Assembly (NCBI RefSeq): GCF_032970905.1
Contig: NZ_JAWJZA010000011.1
DNA length: 64,000 bases
Source: Veillonella absiana
GTDB lineage: Bacteria; Bacillota; Negativicutes; Veillonellales; Veillonellaceae
Reading direction: 5' to 3' (one strand)
In this document: piece by piece, positions 9,513 to 18,450 of the stretch
Layout of the letters: the number at the start of each line of letters is the position of its first letter
Numbering within the stretch: the first letter of the stretch is position 1
Notes under the pieces: model-generated
Told to the model about the DNA's origin: nothing
The model's input: only the letters and a program-made list of their open reading frames with translations
The model's database searches: none
Position numbers and translations under genes: made by a program

Positions 9513-10219
9513 TGTTAAAACCTCTTTCTCAGTTAAAAATGTACCGGAATATAGGCAACCTAGTTAACTAACCTTTTGAAAGACTAATCCTCATATCATC
9601 TTTCATACTGTCTCATAGTTAGTTTGTAGCGTTGTATATTCTCTCAAATGACACTGTCAGTATAGCACAGAAATATACGGTGGTGAATAGATTCGGGGGC
9701 TATTCACATTACTTAATATGCATAGATGCTGGACAAATATCCATGATGAAGAGTACGTGTTTTATAAAAAACGTGATTATTACTAAAGATTGTTGGTTAT
9801 GCGTTTTGGTTATAGGTTGGGTGAAAAAATGGAATATTTTTCGTATTTTTATGAAAAGCATTTAAAAAAGTCATGACATATACCATAAATAGATGTACCT
9901 AGAAATGTAGATATATATTGGGATTATTAGATAATGACATCGATAAAATTAATAACATAGATAAAAAATAGTGTATAATTACTGTATTTATATGTATCGA
10001 TATTAAAGAAGATATTAAAGGAGGTTGATTATCTATTATGTAATGGTAAGTAGCCTAGAAACACGCGGTATTTTTGAAGTTTTATGAAATTTATATACAG
10101 TGTATTACTATAAGTTATACTTGGGGACCTCATAATTTTATATGATGAATATAATTAACACTTATATCGGCATATCGGTATATAAGATGTAATGAAGCCT
10201 TATAAACGGAGAAATTATT
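9513..10219. other. Long AT-rich intergenic region between divergent dehydrogenase and oxidoreductase genes
   Basis: It holds the dehydrogenase leader, an extended -10-like TGCTATACT on the minus strand near 9658-9666, and an inverted repeat at 9683-9707. From about 9720 to 10219 I see only AT-rich sequence with short unsupported reading frames. Confidence 0.5.
9683..9707. promoter_or_regulatory. Inverted repeat upstream of the dehydrogenase, candidate operator
   Basis: Arms GTGAATAG (9683-9690) and CTATTCAC (9700-9707) are exact complements around a 9-nt G-rich centre. It sits just upstream of the possible minus-strand -10 at 9658-9666, in the -35 region. Confidence 0.4.
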
Positions 10220-10336
10220 ATGGAATTTGATTTTATAGTTACAGACAGAGTGTTATCGTTGTATAATATGAAACATATTATAGTTGTTAATGGCGTAGTA
10301 ACATATCTAGTTTATATAAAGGTAGGTATCTTATGA
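10220..10336 (+). CDS. Possible 38-residue leader ORF coupled to the molybdopterin oxidoreductase
   Basis: An ATG 7 nt after GGAGA opens a 38-codon frame (begins MEFDFIVTDRVL, ends VYIKVGIL). Its stop overlaps the next start as ATGA. The overlap suggests translational coupling, although the downstream gene also has its own AAGGTAGG. No relatives recognised; it could be chance in AT-rich DNA. Confidence 0.3.
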   Translation: MEFDFIVTDRVLSLYNMKHIIVVNGVVTYLVYIKVGIL

Positions 10337-12339
10337 AAGAAGTTACTTCTGTATGTCCCTACGATTGCCCCGATGCTTGTGGCTTGTTACTACAAGTTGA
10401 GGATGATAAGGTAGTGGGCGTAAAAGGCAATCCTAATCATACTTTCACAAGGGGGACATTATGTCCTAAAATGGTTCATTACGAAAGAACCATCCACTCC
10501 TCAGAACGTTTGACGACGCCTATGAAGCGTATTGGGAAAAAAGGCGTAGGCCCATCGGAGTTCGAACCTATTTCCTGGGATGAAGCTTTTGATACAATAG
10601 TAGAACAATTTAAAAGATCTATTGATCAATTCGGTAGTGAAAGTATCATGCGTTACTCCTATGCGGGAACGATGGGGCTCGTACAAAAGGCGGCAGCAGA
10701 CTTTTTCTTTCGTCGTATCGGTTCAACTGATCAAGACCGTGGCATTTGTGCCCCAGCCAAAAAAGAAGGTTGGAAATCTGTTATGGGCGCTACATTAGCT
10801 ACAAAGCCACAAGAGGCTCAGCATAGTGACCTTATTGTTTTGTGGGGGATTAATGCAGCAGCTACGGACATTCATTTCCTGCATGATGTACAAGCGGCAA
10901 AAAAGAATGGAGCTACTATTTGGGCTATTGATACTCATGAGACCTATACATTCAAATCAGCGTCGGAACATGTATTGGTGAAACCCGGCAGTGATGGTGC
11001 ATTAGCGCTTGGCATGATGCATATTATGGCGCGTGAAGGTTTAGATAACAGACTATTTATTAATCAATATGTGCAAGGATATGATGACCTGGTCGCTCAA
11101 GTGTTGCCGAAATATACACCTGAGTATGTGGAATCTATTACGGGTGTCAGTCCCAAACGGTTGCATGAATTGACTCATGCTTTTGCCAAGGCGCGGGCTC
11201 CATTTATTCGGATAGGTAGTGGCCCATCTCGTTATGGTAATGGAGCGATGACAATCCGTCTTGTGGTTTGTTTGGCAGCTGTCGTGGGTGCTTATGAAAA
11301 ACAAGGTGGCGGTGTTCTTACTAGTTCTGCAGGATCTAGTTTCCTTGGTGAACGTGTCATGCAACAATGGCAGATACCTACAGAAAAGAAACGTAAGATT
11401 CCGATGGTTAAGCTAGGACCTGAGTTAGCCTATAATACGGACAAGCCTATTAAATGCTTATATATTTTTTCATCAAATCCAGCGAATACCTTACCAGATC
11501 AAAATGTATTACGTAAAGGTTTAATGCGAGAAGATCTATTCACAGTTGTGCATGAACGTTTTTATACGGATACGTGTGATTATGCAGATATTATTTTACC
11601 TGCCACATCATCAGTAGAACACGATGATGTATATAATTCTTATGGACATTATTCGCTAGGGACAGGTTACCAAGCCATTTCGCCTGTAGGTGAATCAAGA
11701 TCTAATTGGCAAGTCATCTCTGAATTGGCTCGTCGCATGGGGCTAGATGATGATGTGTTTAAACTTTCAGATAGAGAACTAGTGGAAATCATCGTTTCTG
11801 ATGCAGATACAATTAGTGAGGATCAGAAGAAGAAAATCCTTGCTGGTGAACCTGTGGAAGCTGTATTGCCAGACAATTATAAAATGCAGTTTAAAACGGC
11901 ATCTGGTAAAATTGAAATTTTGAATCCTAATGAAACACCGGCATTGCCTGATTATTTTGCGCCATACGGTGATGATGCAGAATTTTGGCTCATCAATGGA
12001 AATGACATCCGAATTTTGGACTCTAGTTTCTGCGAATTACTGGATGAAGGCAATCAAATGGACTTGCGTATGAATGATGGGGATGCGGAGCGACTCGATA
12101 TTCAAGATGGTGACTGGGTAGAGATTTACAATGAACGAGGGTCTTTGCAGATTCCTGTAAGTATAAATAGACATATTCAACCTGGCACTGTAGTTACATT
12201 AGGTGTATGGTGGCAGAGACAATCTAGTGATAAACATGGTAATATAAATATAGTAACCGCTGACCGACTTACCGATAAAGGTGATGGCAGCACATTCTAC
12301 GATGTGAAAGTGAACGTGCGTAAGCGATTGAATACATAA
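10333..12339 (+). CDS. Molybdopterin-dependent oxidoreductase (DMSO reductase superfamily)
   Basis: A 668-residue catalytic subunit. The N-terminus has the 4Fe-4S motif with Cys8, Cys12, Cys16 and Cys44 (VCPYDCPDACG, then TLCPK). Molybdopterin domains follow, and the C-terminal dinucleotide-binding barrel carries MNDGDAERLDIQDGDWVEI. Cys139 in RGICAPAKKEG is at about the place of the metal ligand but is not certain. There is no Tat signal, so it is cytoplasmic. No electron-transfer or membrane subunit lies beside it, and the substrate cannot be deduced; it resembles the stand-alone BisC/COG0243 proteins common in anaerobic Firmicutes. Confidence 0.8.
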   Translation: MKEVTSVCPYDCPDACGLLLQVEDDKVVGVKGNPNHTFTRGTLCPKMVHYERTIHSSERLTTPMKRIGKKGVGPSEFEPISWDEAFDTIVEQFKRSIDQFGSESIMRYSYAGTMGLVQKAAADFFFRRIGSTDQDRGICAPAKKEGWKSVMGATLATKPQEAQHSDLIVLWGINAAATDIHFLHDVQAAKKNGATIWAIDTHETYTFKSASEHVLVKPGSDGALALGMMHIMAREGLDNRLFINQYVQGYDDLVAQVLPKYTPEYVESITGVSPKRLHELTHAFAKARAPFIRIGSGPSRYGNGAMTIRLVVCLAAVVGAYEKQGGGVLTSSAGSSFLGERVMQQWQIPTEKKRKIPMVKLGPELAYNTDKPIKCLYIFSSNPANTLPDQNVLRKGLMREDLFTVVHERFYTDTCDYADIILPATSSVEHDDVYNSYGHYSLGTGYQAISPVGESRSNWQVISELARRMGLDDDVFKLSDRELVEIIVSDADTISEDQKKKILAGEPVEAVLPDNYKMQFKTASGKIEILNPNETPALPDYFAPYGDDAEFWLINGNDIRILDSSFCELLDEGNQMDLRMNDGDAERLDIQDGDWVEIYNERGSLQIPVSINRHIQPGTVVTLGVWWQRQSSDKHGNINIVTADRLTDKGDGSTFYDVKVNVRKRLNT

Positions 12340-12538
12340 AAGGAAGCAATCAATACATATTAGGTTAGATGTAGTACGTATTTTATAACACAAAGTAGTT
12401 GGCTAGAAATCGATGATTAATTGGGGACGTCGATTCTATTATGAGAAAAAAGTGAGTTTCCTTCTATTCCTTTGAGTAGAAGTCTGATAATTGTATATGA
12501 TGCTGGGCGCATCTATAAATGAAGAAAGGGAGAAACTC
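12340..12538. other. Leader of the brnQ gene with a possible anti-Shine-Dalgarno pairing
   Basis: GAGTTTC (12454-12460) is complementary to GAAACTC (12532-12538), which lies between the ribosome site GAAAGGGAG and the ATG. A smaller hairpin CTTCTA/TAGAAG sits inside. No T-box or other riboswitch signature was recognised. Confidence 0.35.
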
Positions 12539-13867
12539 ATGGACACGATGAAAAATCTTTCAACAAGTGCATATGCCGCAATCGGCATGATGCTCTTCGC
12601 ACTATTTTTTGGAGCGGGAAATTTAATTTTTCCAGCTTCTTTAGGCCAGCAGGCTGGGGACAACGTTGGATGGGCTATTTTAGGCTTTATCTTAACAGGC
12701 GTAGGCTTGCCATTGTTAGGCGTTATTGCTATGGGCTATTCTGGTTGTAAAAATGCTGAAGAATTAGCTGGTCGCGTATCACCATTGTATGGTCGTTTAT
12801 ATACGGTATTATTATATTTATCTATTGGACCATTCTTTGCCATTCCTAGAACTGGGACCGTATCCTATGAAATCGCAGTAAAACCGTTCTTCAAGAATGC
12901 TGGTTCTGTGGAAGAAACCGTATTTTTAGTGGCATTCTTTGCTATTAGCTTGTGGTTGTCTATTAATCCGCATAAACTCGTTAATCGTATTGGTAAAGTA
13001 TTAACACCAGCATTATTAACAGTTATTGTATTGTTGATTATTAAATCATTTATCACACCAATTGGTGGTTATTCTGTAGCACAAGGTAATTATGTAACAA
13101 CTGGTTCAGCTGTTTTGCAAGGTTTTCTTGATGGTTATAATACAATGGATGCTCTCGCATCTATTTGTTTCGCCGTACTTGTTATTGACTTTGTTAAATT
13201 AGCAGGCGCTCATACAAAGGAACAAATTACATCAGCTGTAACTAAAACTGGTACAGTTGCAGTAGCTTTATTAGGTGTTGTATATATTTTTATTGCCATG
13301 ATTGGCGCTACTAGCGTTGAACAATTTGGTTTATTTGATACTGGGGCCCCTGTATTAAGTCACAGCGCACAATTTTTGTTTGGTGATTTCGGTGGCATTA
13401 TCTTGGGTATTATTGTACTCTTAGCATGTTTAACAACAAGTATTGGTTTGATTACCTCTTGTTCTGCATACTTTGGTACTATTTATTCTGGTATTGGCTA
13501 TAAAACATATGTTGTTATCTTCTCATTAGCATCACTATTCTTTAGTATGTACGGATTGAAAACTATCATTAGTGCAGCAATTCCAGTATTGATGTTGTTA
13601 TACCCATTGACTATTGTTATTATTGGATTAGCTTTGATGAATAGTCTATTTGAAGGCCGTCGTTGTGTTTATGCATGGACTATAGGCCTTACTATGATTT
13701 CTGCCTTGATGAGTGGTCTTGAGGCAGCGAGTCTTGCACCAGGATTCTTAGAATCTGTATTTAGAGATTATGTACCATTCCATATGGTAGGTATGGGTTG
13801 GATTGGCTTTGCTATTGTAGGTTTTATCATTGGTATGATTCATAAATCTATAGTGAAAGCTAAATAA
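12539..13867 (+). CDS. brnQ: Branched-chain amino acid carrier, BrnQ family
   Basis: A 442-residue membrane protein with about 12 helices, matching the LIVCS family of sodium- or proton-coupled leucine, isoleucine and valine carriers. The N-terminal signature FALFFGAGNLIFPASLGQQA near residue 20 is highly typical. The ATG at 12539 is preferred because GAAAGGGAG precedes it and the protein then starts just before helix 1; the longer frame from 12491 adds an unsupported hydrophilic tail. Monocistronic, followed by a hairpin terminator. Confidence 0.9.
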   Translation: MDTMKNLSTSAYAAIGMMLFALFFGAGNLIFPASLGQQAGDNVGWAILGFILTGVGLPLLGVIAMGYSGCKNAEELAGRVSPLYGRLYTVLLYLSIGPFFAIPRTGTVSYEIAVKPFFKNAGSVEETVFLVAFFAISLWLSINPHKLVNRIGKVLTPALLTVIVLLIIKSFITPIGGYSVAQGNYVTTGSAVLQGFLDGYNTMDALASICFAVLVIDFVKLAGAHTKEQITSAVTKTGTVAVALLGVVYIFIAMIGATSVEQFGLFDTGAPVLSHSAQFLFGDFGGIILGIIVLLACLTTSIGLITSCSAYFGTIYSGIGYKTYVVIFSLASLFFSMYGLKTIISAAIPVLMLLYPLTIVIIGLALMNSLFEGRRCVYAWTIGLTMISALMSGLEAASLAPGFLESVFRDYVPFHMVGMGWIGFAIVGFIIGMIHKSIVKAK

Positions 13868-14005
13868 TTTTGAGCTTTATCCAATAGACTCAAAGGATTT
13901 ATTAATTTTGACGGTTAATTAAGTACTTTTATACTTTCCTTAATTGCCATATAATTAGACCAAGTGATATAGTTAATATATAGTGGTCATAATACGTTAA
14001 TTATA

Positions 14006-14036
14006 AAACTCCCCACTAGTTGGGGAGTTTTTTTAT
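14006..14036 (+). terminator. Rho-independent terminator after brnQ
   Basis: Stem AAACTCCCCA with its complement, 5-nt loop, followed by a run of T, about 140 bp past the brnQ stop. Confidence 0.9.
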
Positions 14037-14080
14037 AAAATAGCTTTTAGAAGTAAATTTCTTGTTTTAGGAGAATATAT

Positions 14081-15151
14081 ATGAGAGAAACACATCGGTT
14101 GCCGTCCTATAGTTTTGGCGGTCATGAGGTATATGACAAGGTGCCAGAATTTACGGCCCCTTATGGTAATAAAGTGGCTATCATTGGTGGTGTTACAGCT
14201 TTGTCTGTAGCTATGCCTATTTTACGCCCTGTGTTAGACAAGGAGGGCATTGAAATCCTTGCAGAAATTCCTGGCGGTGGGGAGTGTTCGTATGAACGAG
14301 CTCGTGAAATTGCTAGTATGGATGAAGTAAAACAAGCTGATTTCATGTTTGCTGTTGGCGGCGGTAAGGTAATGGACTTGGTAAAAGTTGTAGCCATCGA
14401 ATTAGAGGATAAACCATTTTTTACATTTCCTACCATTGCTGCTACTTGTGCGGCTAGTTCTGAAGCGGCAGCTGTGTATACACCAGATCATGTATTCTTT
14501 GGAATGGCATTTGTGAAACATCCACCATTGCATAATTTTATTAATGCTCAAATTTTGGTGGAAGCCCCAGAACGATATTTATGGGCTGGCATGGGCGATA
14601 CCATTGCAAAGCGCTATGAAACAGAGTTTTCTTCTCGTAATCGTGAGAAAACCTACAATTCCCAATTGGGTCTCATGGTAGCACCTATGTGTGCAGAACC
14701 AATTTTGAAATATGCTGTACAGGCCATTGCTGATAATAAAGCAAAAAAACGATCCCTTGCGTTTGATGAGATGGTTATGTCCGTTGTGTTCACTACAGCT
14801 ATTGTATCCGGCTCTTTGCGAGAGGACTATAATAGTAATGTAGCTCACGCTACCTGTTATGGTTGTGCTACAAATCCTGAAACGGAACATAAACATTTGC
14901 ATGGGGAACTCGTATCTTACGGTGTATTGGTGCTTTTACTAGTGGATCAACAAATGGACGAATTCAATCGTTGGTACCCAGTGTATAAAGAAATTGGTTG
15001 GCCTCGCAAATTAGAGCATTTACATTTAACAAAGGATTATATTCCAAATATTATTGATAAAGCATTATCTGTTAATGATGTGGTCGTTAGTCCTTATGAA
15101 ATCACCCGTGACATGATGGAACAAGCCATGTTGAAATTAGAATCCATGTAA
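14081..15151 (+). CDS. Iron-containing alcohol dehydrogenase, glycerol dehydrogenase (GldA)-like
   Basis: A 356-residue NAD-dependent dehydrogenase of the group III metal-dependent family. It has the NAD-site motif GGGKVMDLVK near residue 94. The three metal ligands fall at Asp173 (GMGDTIAKRYE), His256 (VAHATCYGC) and His274 (HKHLHGE), the same numbers as in Geobacillus glycerol dehydrogenase. The reaction is probably oxidation of a polyol such as glycerol, or reduction of a ketone or aldehyde; the exact substrate is not certain. It heads a cluster with tight spacing (DUF1653, HAD and VOC genes). Confidence 0.82.
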   Translation: MRETHRLPSYSFGGHEVYDKVPEFTAPYGNKVAIIGGVTALSVAMPILRPVLDKEGIEILAEIPGGGECSYERAREIASMDEVKQADFMFAVGGGKVMDLVKVVAIELEDKPFFTFPTIAATCAASSEAAAVYTPDHVFFGMAFVKHPPLHNFINAQILVEAPERYLWAGMGDTIAKRYETEFSSRNREKTYNSQLGLMVAPMCAEPILKYAVQAIADNKAKKRSLAFDEMVMSVVFTTAIVSGSLREDYNSNVAHATCYGCATNPETEHKHLHGELVSYGVLVLLLVDQQMDEFNRWYPVYKEIGWPRKLEHLHLTKDYIPNIIDKALSVNDVVVSPYEITRDMMEQAMLKLESM

Positions 15152-15162
15152 TGAGGTGTCCT

Positions 15163-15405
15163 ATGGCGCAAACGATTGTAAAAGGTGGACTATACCGCCA
15201 TTTTAAGGGTATGTATTATTATGTAATGGATATTGCAACGCATTCGGAAACAGGCGAACAATTCGTGGTGTACCAACAATTGTATGGTGAACGGAGAACT
15301 TTCATTAGACCTCTTGATATGTTTGCCAGTGATGTGGACCGTGAAAAATATCCTGATGTAGAACAACAAGAACGTTTCAAACTCATGCCAGGTCGTGAAG
15401 AATAG
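15163..15405 (+). CDS. DUF1653 domain protein
   Basis: An 80-residue protein that is almost entirely a DUF1653 domain: GGLYRHFKGMYYYVMDIA near the start and VVYQQLYGERRTFIRPLDMF in the middle. The function of the domain is unknown. The ATG at 15163 is chosen over the one at 15151 because GAGGTG lies between them at correct spacing. It follows the dehydrogenase by 11 nt and precedes the HAD gene by 5 nt, so the three are probably co-transcribed. Confidence 0.85.
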   Translation: MAQTIVKGGLYRHFKGMYYYVMDIATHSETGEQFVVYQQLYGERRTFIRPLDMFASDVDREKYPDVEQQERFKLMPGREE

Positions 15406-15410
15406 GAGTT

Positions 15411-16190
15411 ATGGTGGAACAGAAATTTTTCTTTTTCGATATCGATAATACCTTGGCCATGTGGCCAGAAGGAATCATCCCTGATTCTGCACAATATTGT
15501 ATTGAAGAATTAAAACGACAAGGTCATAAGGTAGCCCTTGCCACTGGTCGTATTCAAGTGGATGCATTGCGGTTTGCGGAAATGGCAAATATTACGAATG
15601 TCGTAGCTGATGGTGGTCATAGTATTACTGTAGACGGTGAATTGATTTCCATGATTGGGATGAATCGTGAACAGTGCATTAATTATTTAGAATATCTTGA
15701 AAGCTACAATATCCCGTGGGCTGTGACGGACCGCAACAAGCTGGGGCGCATCACGCCATATAAACAAATTTTAGAGTGGCATCCAGACTGGGATGTATTC
15801 AAAACGATTGTGGATCTAGACTTTGATTTCCACACTGTAGAGGAGTTTTATAAAATATATGTGTTTTTCCAAGATGGTGAAGAAGAGAAAAAAGACATCG
15901 AATGCATGACTCACAAACTCATTCGCTATGGCGAAGGTTGTGTACTCTATGAACCAATGGAAAAGGCACTCGGTGTTCGACAAATGCTAGAATACTTTGG
16001 CATGGAACAACACCAAGCCGTTGTATTCGGCGATGGCTACAATGATCTATCCATGTTCAGCCCTAATTGGCTCAATATTGCCATGGGCAATGCTCGCCCT
16101 GAGCTGAAGGCGAAGGCTGACTATGTCACTACGGATTGTAATAAAGATGGCATTTTGCATGCGTGCCGGCATTTTGGATGGGTTAAGTAG
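15411..16190 (+). CDS. HAD-superfamily hydrolase, Cof type
   Basis: A 259-residue cytoplasmic phosphatase-like protein. Motif I is FFFFDIDNTLA (Asp10 nucleophile, Asp12 acid), the motif II region ALATGRIQVDA, and motif IV VFGDGYNDLSMF. The cap between them is of the Cof (C2) type. These enzymes dephosphorylate sugar phosphates or other small metabolites; the substrate is unknown. AGGAG lies only 2 nt before the ATG, so the adjacent GTG at 15414 could be the real start. Confidence 0.85.
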   Translation: MVEQKFFFFDIDNTLAMWPEGIIPDSAQYCIEELKRQGHKVALATGRIQVDALRFAEMANITNVVADGGHSITVDGELISMIGMNREQCINYLEYLESYNIPWAVTDRNKLGRITPYKQILEWHPDWDVFKTIVDLDFDFHTVEEFYKIYVFFQDGEEEKKDIECMTHKLIRYGEGCVLYEPMEKALGVRQMLEYFGMEQHQAVVFGDGYNDLSMFSPNWLNIAMGNARPELKAKADYVTTDCNKDGILHACRHFGWVK

Positions 16191-16191
16191 T

Positions 16192-16575
16192 ATGAATATA
16201 AAATCTTTAGACCATTTTGTACTAACGGTCCGAAACCTTGAAAAAACATTATGGTTTTATCATGATGTGCTTGGAATGGAAATTATTACCTTTGGCCCAA
16301 ATCGCAAGGCCTTGGCCTATGGTGATTCCAAAATTAATTTGCATGAGGTGGGCCGCGAATTTGAACCAAAGGCTAATCATTCTACACCTGGTTCGGCAGA
16401 TTTGTGTTTTCTCACAGATACGCCATTAGAAATCGTGGTGGAGGAATTAAATAAGCATCAAGCGCCTATCGAAGAAGGTCCAGTAAAACGAACTGGTGCA
16501 CAACATCCGTTGATGTCTGTTTACATACGTGATCCAGATGGTAATTTGGTGGAAATCAGCAACGAAATCATATAG
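16192..16575 (+). CDS. VOC-family (glyoxalase/bleomycin-resistance fold) protein
   Basis: A 127-residue single-domain VOC protein with two beta-alpha-beta-beta-beta modules. It begins SLDHFVLTVRNLEKTLWFYH, has NLHEVG in the middle, and ends YIRDPDGNLVEISNEI; the histidine near residue 8 and glutamate near the C-terminus are the usual metal ligands. It resembles small dioxygenase-like or glyoxalase-like proteins; the reaction is unknown. Start at 16192 matches the domain boundary; a longer frame would overlap the HAD gene by 68 nt. Confidence 0.85.
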   Translation: MNIKSLDHFVLTVRNLEKTLWFYHDVLGMEIITFGPNRKALAYGDSKINLHEVGREFEPKANHSTPGSADLCFLTDTPLEIVVEELNKHQAPIEEGPVKRTGAQHPLMSVYIRDPDGNLVEISNEII

Positions 16576-16665
16576 GATGTTGCAATGAAAAAGTATGGGA
16601 AATTACGATGAAATTTTAGCGTGATTTCTGCCGCAAACACAAAAATATATGCTATAATAATTAAG

Positions 16666-16693
16666 TAAGCCGCTCATGGTTTTGAGCGGCTTA
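16666..16693 (+). terminator. Hairpin terminator after the VOC gene
   Basis: Stem TAAGCCGCTCA with its complement and a 6-nt loop, then a T-rich tail. A TATAAT (16652-16657) lies just before it but has no matching -35. Confidence 0.75.
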
Positions 16694-16774
16694 TCTTTAT
16701 TGTAAAAAACAAAATGAAAACGAATGATTGAAAAATTGTTTCTAGATATATAAATCGAAATGGGAGAACCTATA

Positions 16775-17428
16775 ATGAAAAAAATTAAACGTATTTTCTC
16801 ATGTGTAGCTCTTGGTCTTGCATTAATTACGGCGACTGCGTGTGGCAGTCAACAAGCAGCCGTGGATGCGAAAACAGTGAATGCTGAATCTGCTAACAAA
16901 ATGCCAAACTTTACGAGTGAACCAATCGCGGATGAATATGCAGTGTTTAACACGAACTACGGGACTTTCAAAGTGCGCCTCTATGGTTCCAAAACACCAA
17001 TTACAGTTAAAAATTTCGAGTACCTTGTGAAAAAAGGTTATTATGATAATTTAGTGTTCCACCGCGTTATTGAAGGGTTCATGATCCAAGGAGGAGATCC
17101 TAATGGCAATGGCACAGGTGGTCCTGGTTATGCGATTCCAGACGAATTTGTGAAAGATTTGCATTTCAACAAAATGGGCGTGTTAGCTATGGCGAACCGT
17201 GGTCCCAATACTGGAGGTTCCCAGTTCTTCATTACATTGGGTCCAACAGATTGGTTAGATAATAAACATACGATCTTTGGTGCCGTTGTACAAGGCATGG
17301 ATGTGGTTGAAAAAATTGGCAAGGTGAAAACAAACCAACAAGATAAACCAGTGGAACCTGTAGTAATTAAAGGCATTACATTGGAGCCTATTACCGATGA
17401 CGCAAGCCAAAACAACACGAAAAAATAA
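16775..17428 (+). CDS. Cyclophilin-type peptidyl-prolyl isomerase lipoprotein
   Basis: A 217-residue protein with a lipoprotein signal (lipobox ending at Cys23, TATACGSQ) and a cyclophilin domain over about residues 50-205. Catalytic and binding segments are intact: VFHRVIEGFMIQGGDP (Arg of FHR) and MANRGPNTGGSQFFI, then NKHTIFGAVVQGMDV. It should catalyse cis-trans proline isomerisation in the envelope, helping fold exported proteins. Start at 16775 follows GGGAGA. The 3' end overlaps the GIY-YIG gene by 32 nt. Confidence 0.92.
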   Translation: MKKIKRIFSCVALGLALITATACGSQQAAVDAKTVNAESANKMPNFTSEPIADEYAVFNTNYGTFKVRLYGSKTPITVKNFEYLVKKGYYDNLVFHRVIEGFMIQGGDPNGNGTGGPGYAIPDEFVKDLHFNKMGVLAMANRGPNTGGSQFFITLGPTDWLDNKHTIFGAVVQGMDVVEKIGKVKTNQQDKPVEPVVIKGITLEPITDDASQNNTKK

Positions 17429-17858
17429 ATCTCAAAGTGTTGCTCGAAAAAGTGCTGCCAAGAAAATGACAGCGTCTAAAATAGAGCCAATGAATCGAGC
17501 AACACAAAGTGAGTCACCTAAATCGTCAAAAAAACGTCAAAATAAAACTACAAAAAATATTGTAGAAGAGAAACGATATTTTACGTACATGGTACGTTGT
17601 GCAGACGACACCTTGTACACTGGTTGGACAACGGATTTACGAAGACGGATGCGCGCTCATAATGGCAAAATTAAGGGCGGTGCAAAGTACACAAAATCCC
17701 GTAGGCCTGTGAAGCTCGTTTGGTTTGATGCATTTGACATCAAGCAGGAGGCACAGTCTCGAGAATATGCTGTGAAGCAGCTTTCACGGGAGAAGAAATT
17801 AGCATTAAGTGCAAATCTCGATGACGGTGACAAGATTGACGAGGCGAATTCATTGTGA
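17397..17858 (+). CDS. GIY-YIG domain protein (YhbQ/UPF0213 type) with basic N-terminal extension
   Basis: A GIY-YIG nuclease-like domain occupies residues about 60-145 (YFTYMVRCADDTLYTGWTTD, then QEAQSREYAVKQLSREKKL). UPF0213 proteins are usually about 90 residues; here some 58 extra residues, rich in Lys, Ser, Arg and Thr, precede the domain. The extension overlaps the cyclophilin gene by 32 nt, and GGAG lies 10 nt before the ATG, so it may be real. An internal ATG at 17467 would shorten it. Proteins of this group can bind or cut branched DNA; the role here is unknown. Confidence 0.75.
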   Translation: MTQAKTTRKNKSQSVARKSAAKKMTASKIEPMNRATQSESPKSSKKRQNKTTKNIVEEKRYFTYMVRCADDTLYTGWTTDLRRRMRAHNGKIKGGAKYTKSRRPVKLVWFDAFDIKQEAQSREYAVKQLSREKKLALSANLDDGDKIDEANSL

Positions 17859-17922
17859 ACAATGGGGCCTCGAAAATGTGAATACAAGTCATTGTAAATA
17901 ATATATAAATCGAATTGTTTCT

Positions 17923-17932
17923 GTGGTATAAT
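17923..17932 (+). promoter_or_regulatory. Extended -10 promoter of the ywiB-argS unit
   Basis: TATAAT (17927-17932) preceded by TG at the extended -10 position, 36 bp before the ywiB start. The -35 is poor, as expected for this promoter type. Confidence 0.5.
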
Positions 17933-17967
17933 GAACTGATAATGTTATGACTGCAAAGGAGTGAATC

Positions 17968-18450
17968 ATGAAACGCGTATTAGTGTCCGTGAAGAGCGTG
18001 CAGCGTGATATGAATGGCGAAGATACCGTGGTGGAATTGATTTCACCAGGCAGTTTTTATGAAAAAAATGGCGTGCAATATGTGCGTTATGAGGAATCCA
18101 GCGTGACGGGTTTGGATGGTGTAAAAACGACAATTAAGATCTACCCTGATTCCATCGTGTTGATGCGGACTGGGGCGGTGAATATGCGCCATCAATATAT
18201 CCGTGGTCAAGAACGCGAAGCCATTTATGAAACACCGTATGGTGATATGCATATGGCGGTAAAAACACACGAATTAACCATGAATTTCCCAGAAAAGGGT
18301 ACATCTGCTGAGGATGGCCTCGTTGGGTTTGTTCATTTAGGATATGACATTTCTATTCAAGGGGAATGGCAATTTTATAATCAATTAGATATTCATGTAC
18401 GGGAGGATAAAGAGCATGGACATGAAAGAAATCCTGAAACAAGGAATTGA
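17968..18450 (+). CDS. DUF1934 (YwiB-like) beta-barrel protein
   Basis: A 160-residue protein of the DUF1934/YwiB family, a small lipocalin-like barrel of unknown function. The family pattern is visible in YVRYEESSVTGLDGVKTTIK, IVLMRTGAVNMRHQYIRGQ and YETPYGDMHMAVKT. The pairing with argS directly downstream is the same as in Bacillus (ywiB-argS), which supports the call. Its last 35 nt overlap the argS start. Confidence 0.85.
   Translation: MKRVLVSVKSVQRDMNGEDTVVELISPGSFYEKNGVQYVRYEESSVTGLDGVKTTIKIYPDSIVLMRTGAVNMRHQYIRGQEREAIYETPYGDMHMAVKTHELTMNFPEKGTSAEDGLVGFVHLGYDISIQGEWQFYNQLDIHVREDKEHGHERNPETRN

Noticed and set aside
9632..9865. 77-codon open frame downstream of the dehydrogenase promoter region
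   Set aside because: No ribosome site, cysteine- and lysine-rich odd composition, and it runs through the 9683-9707 palindrome; probably chance in AT-rich DNA.
10021..10043. GGAGG followed by ATG-TAA, a start-stop element
   Set aside because: Spacing of 13 nt is long and there is nothing to regulate for 170 bp; no support beyond the motif.
12340..12538. T-box riboswitch before the branched-chain amino acid carrier
   Set aside because: The conserved T-box sequence and a terminator with an antiterminator partner are absent.
16652..16657. TATAAT just before the terminator hairpin after the VOC gene
   Set aside because: There is no -35 at usable distance and the transcript would end at once in the hairpin.
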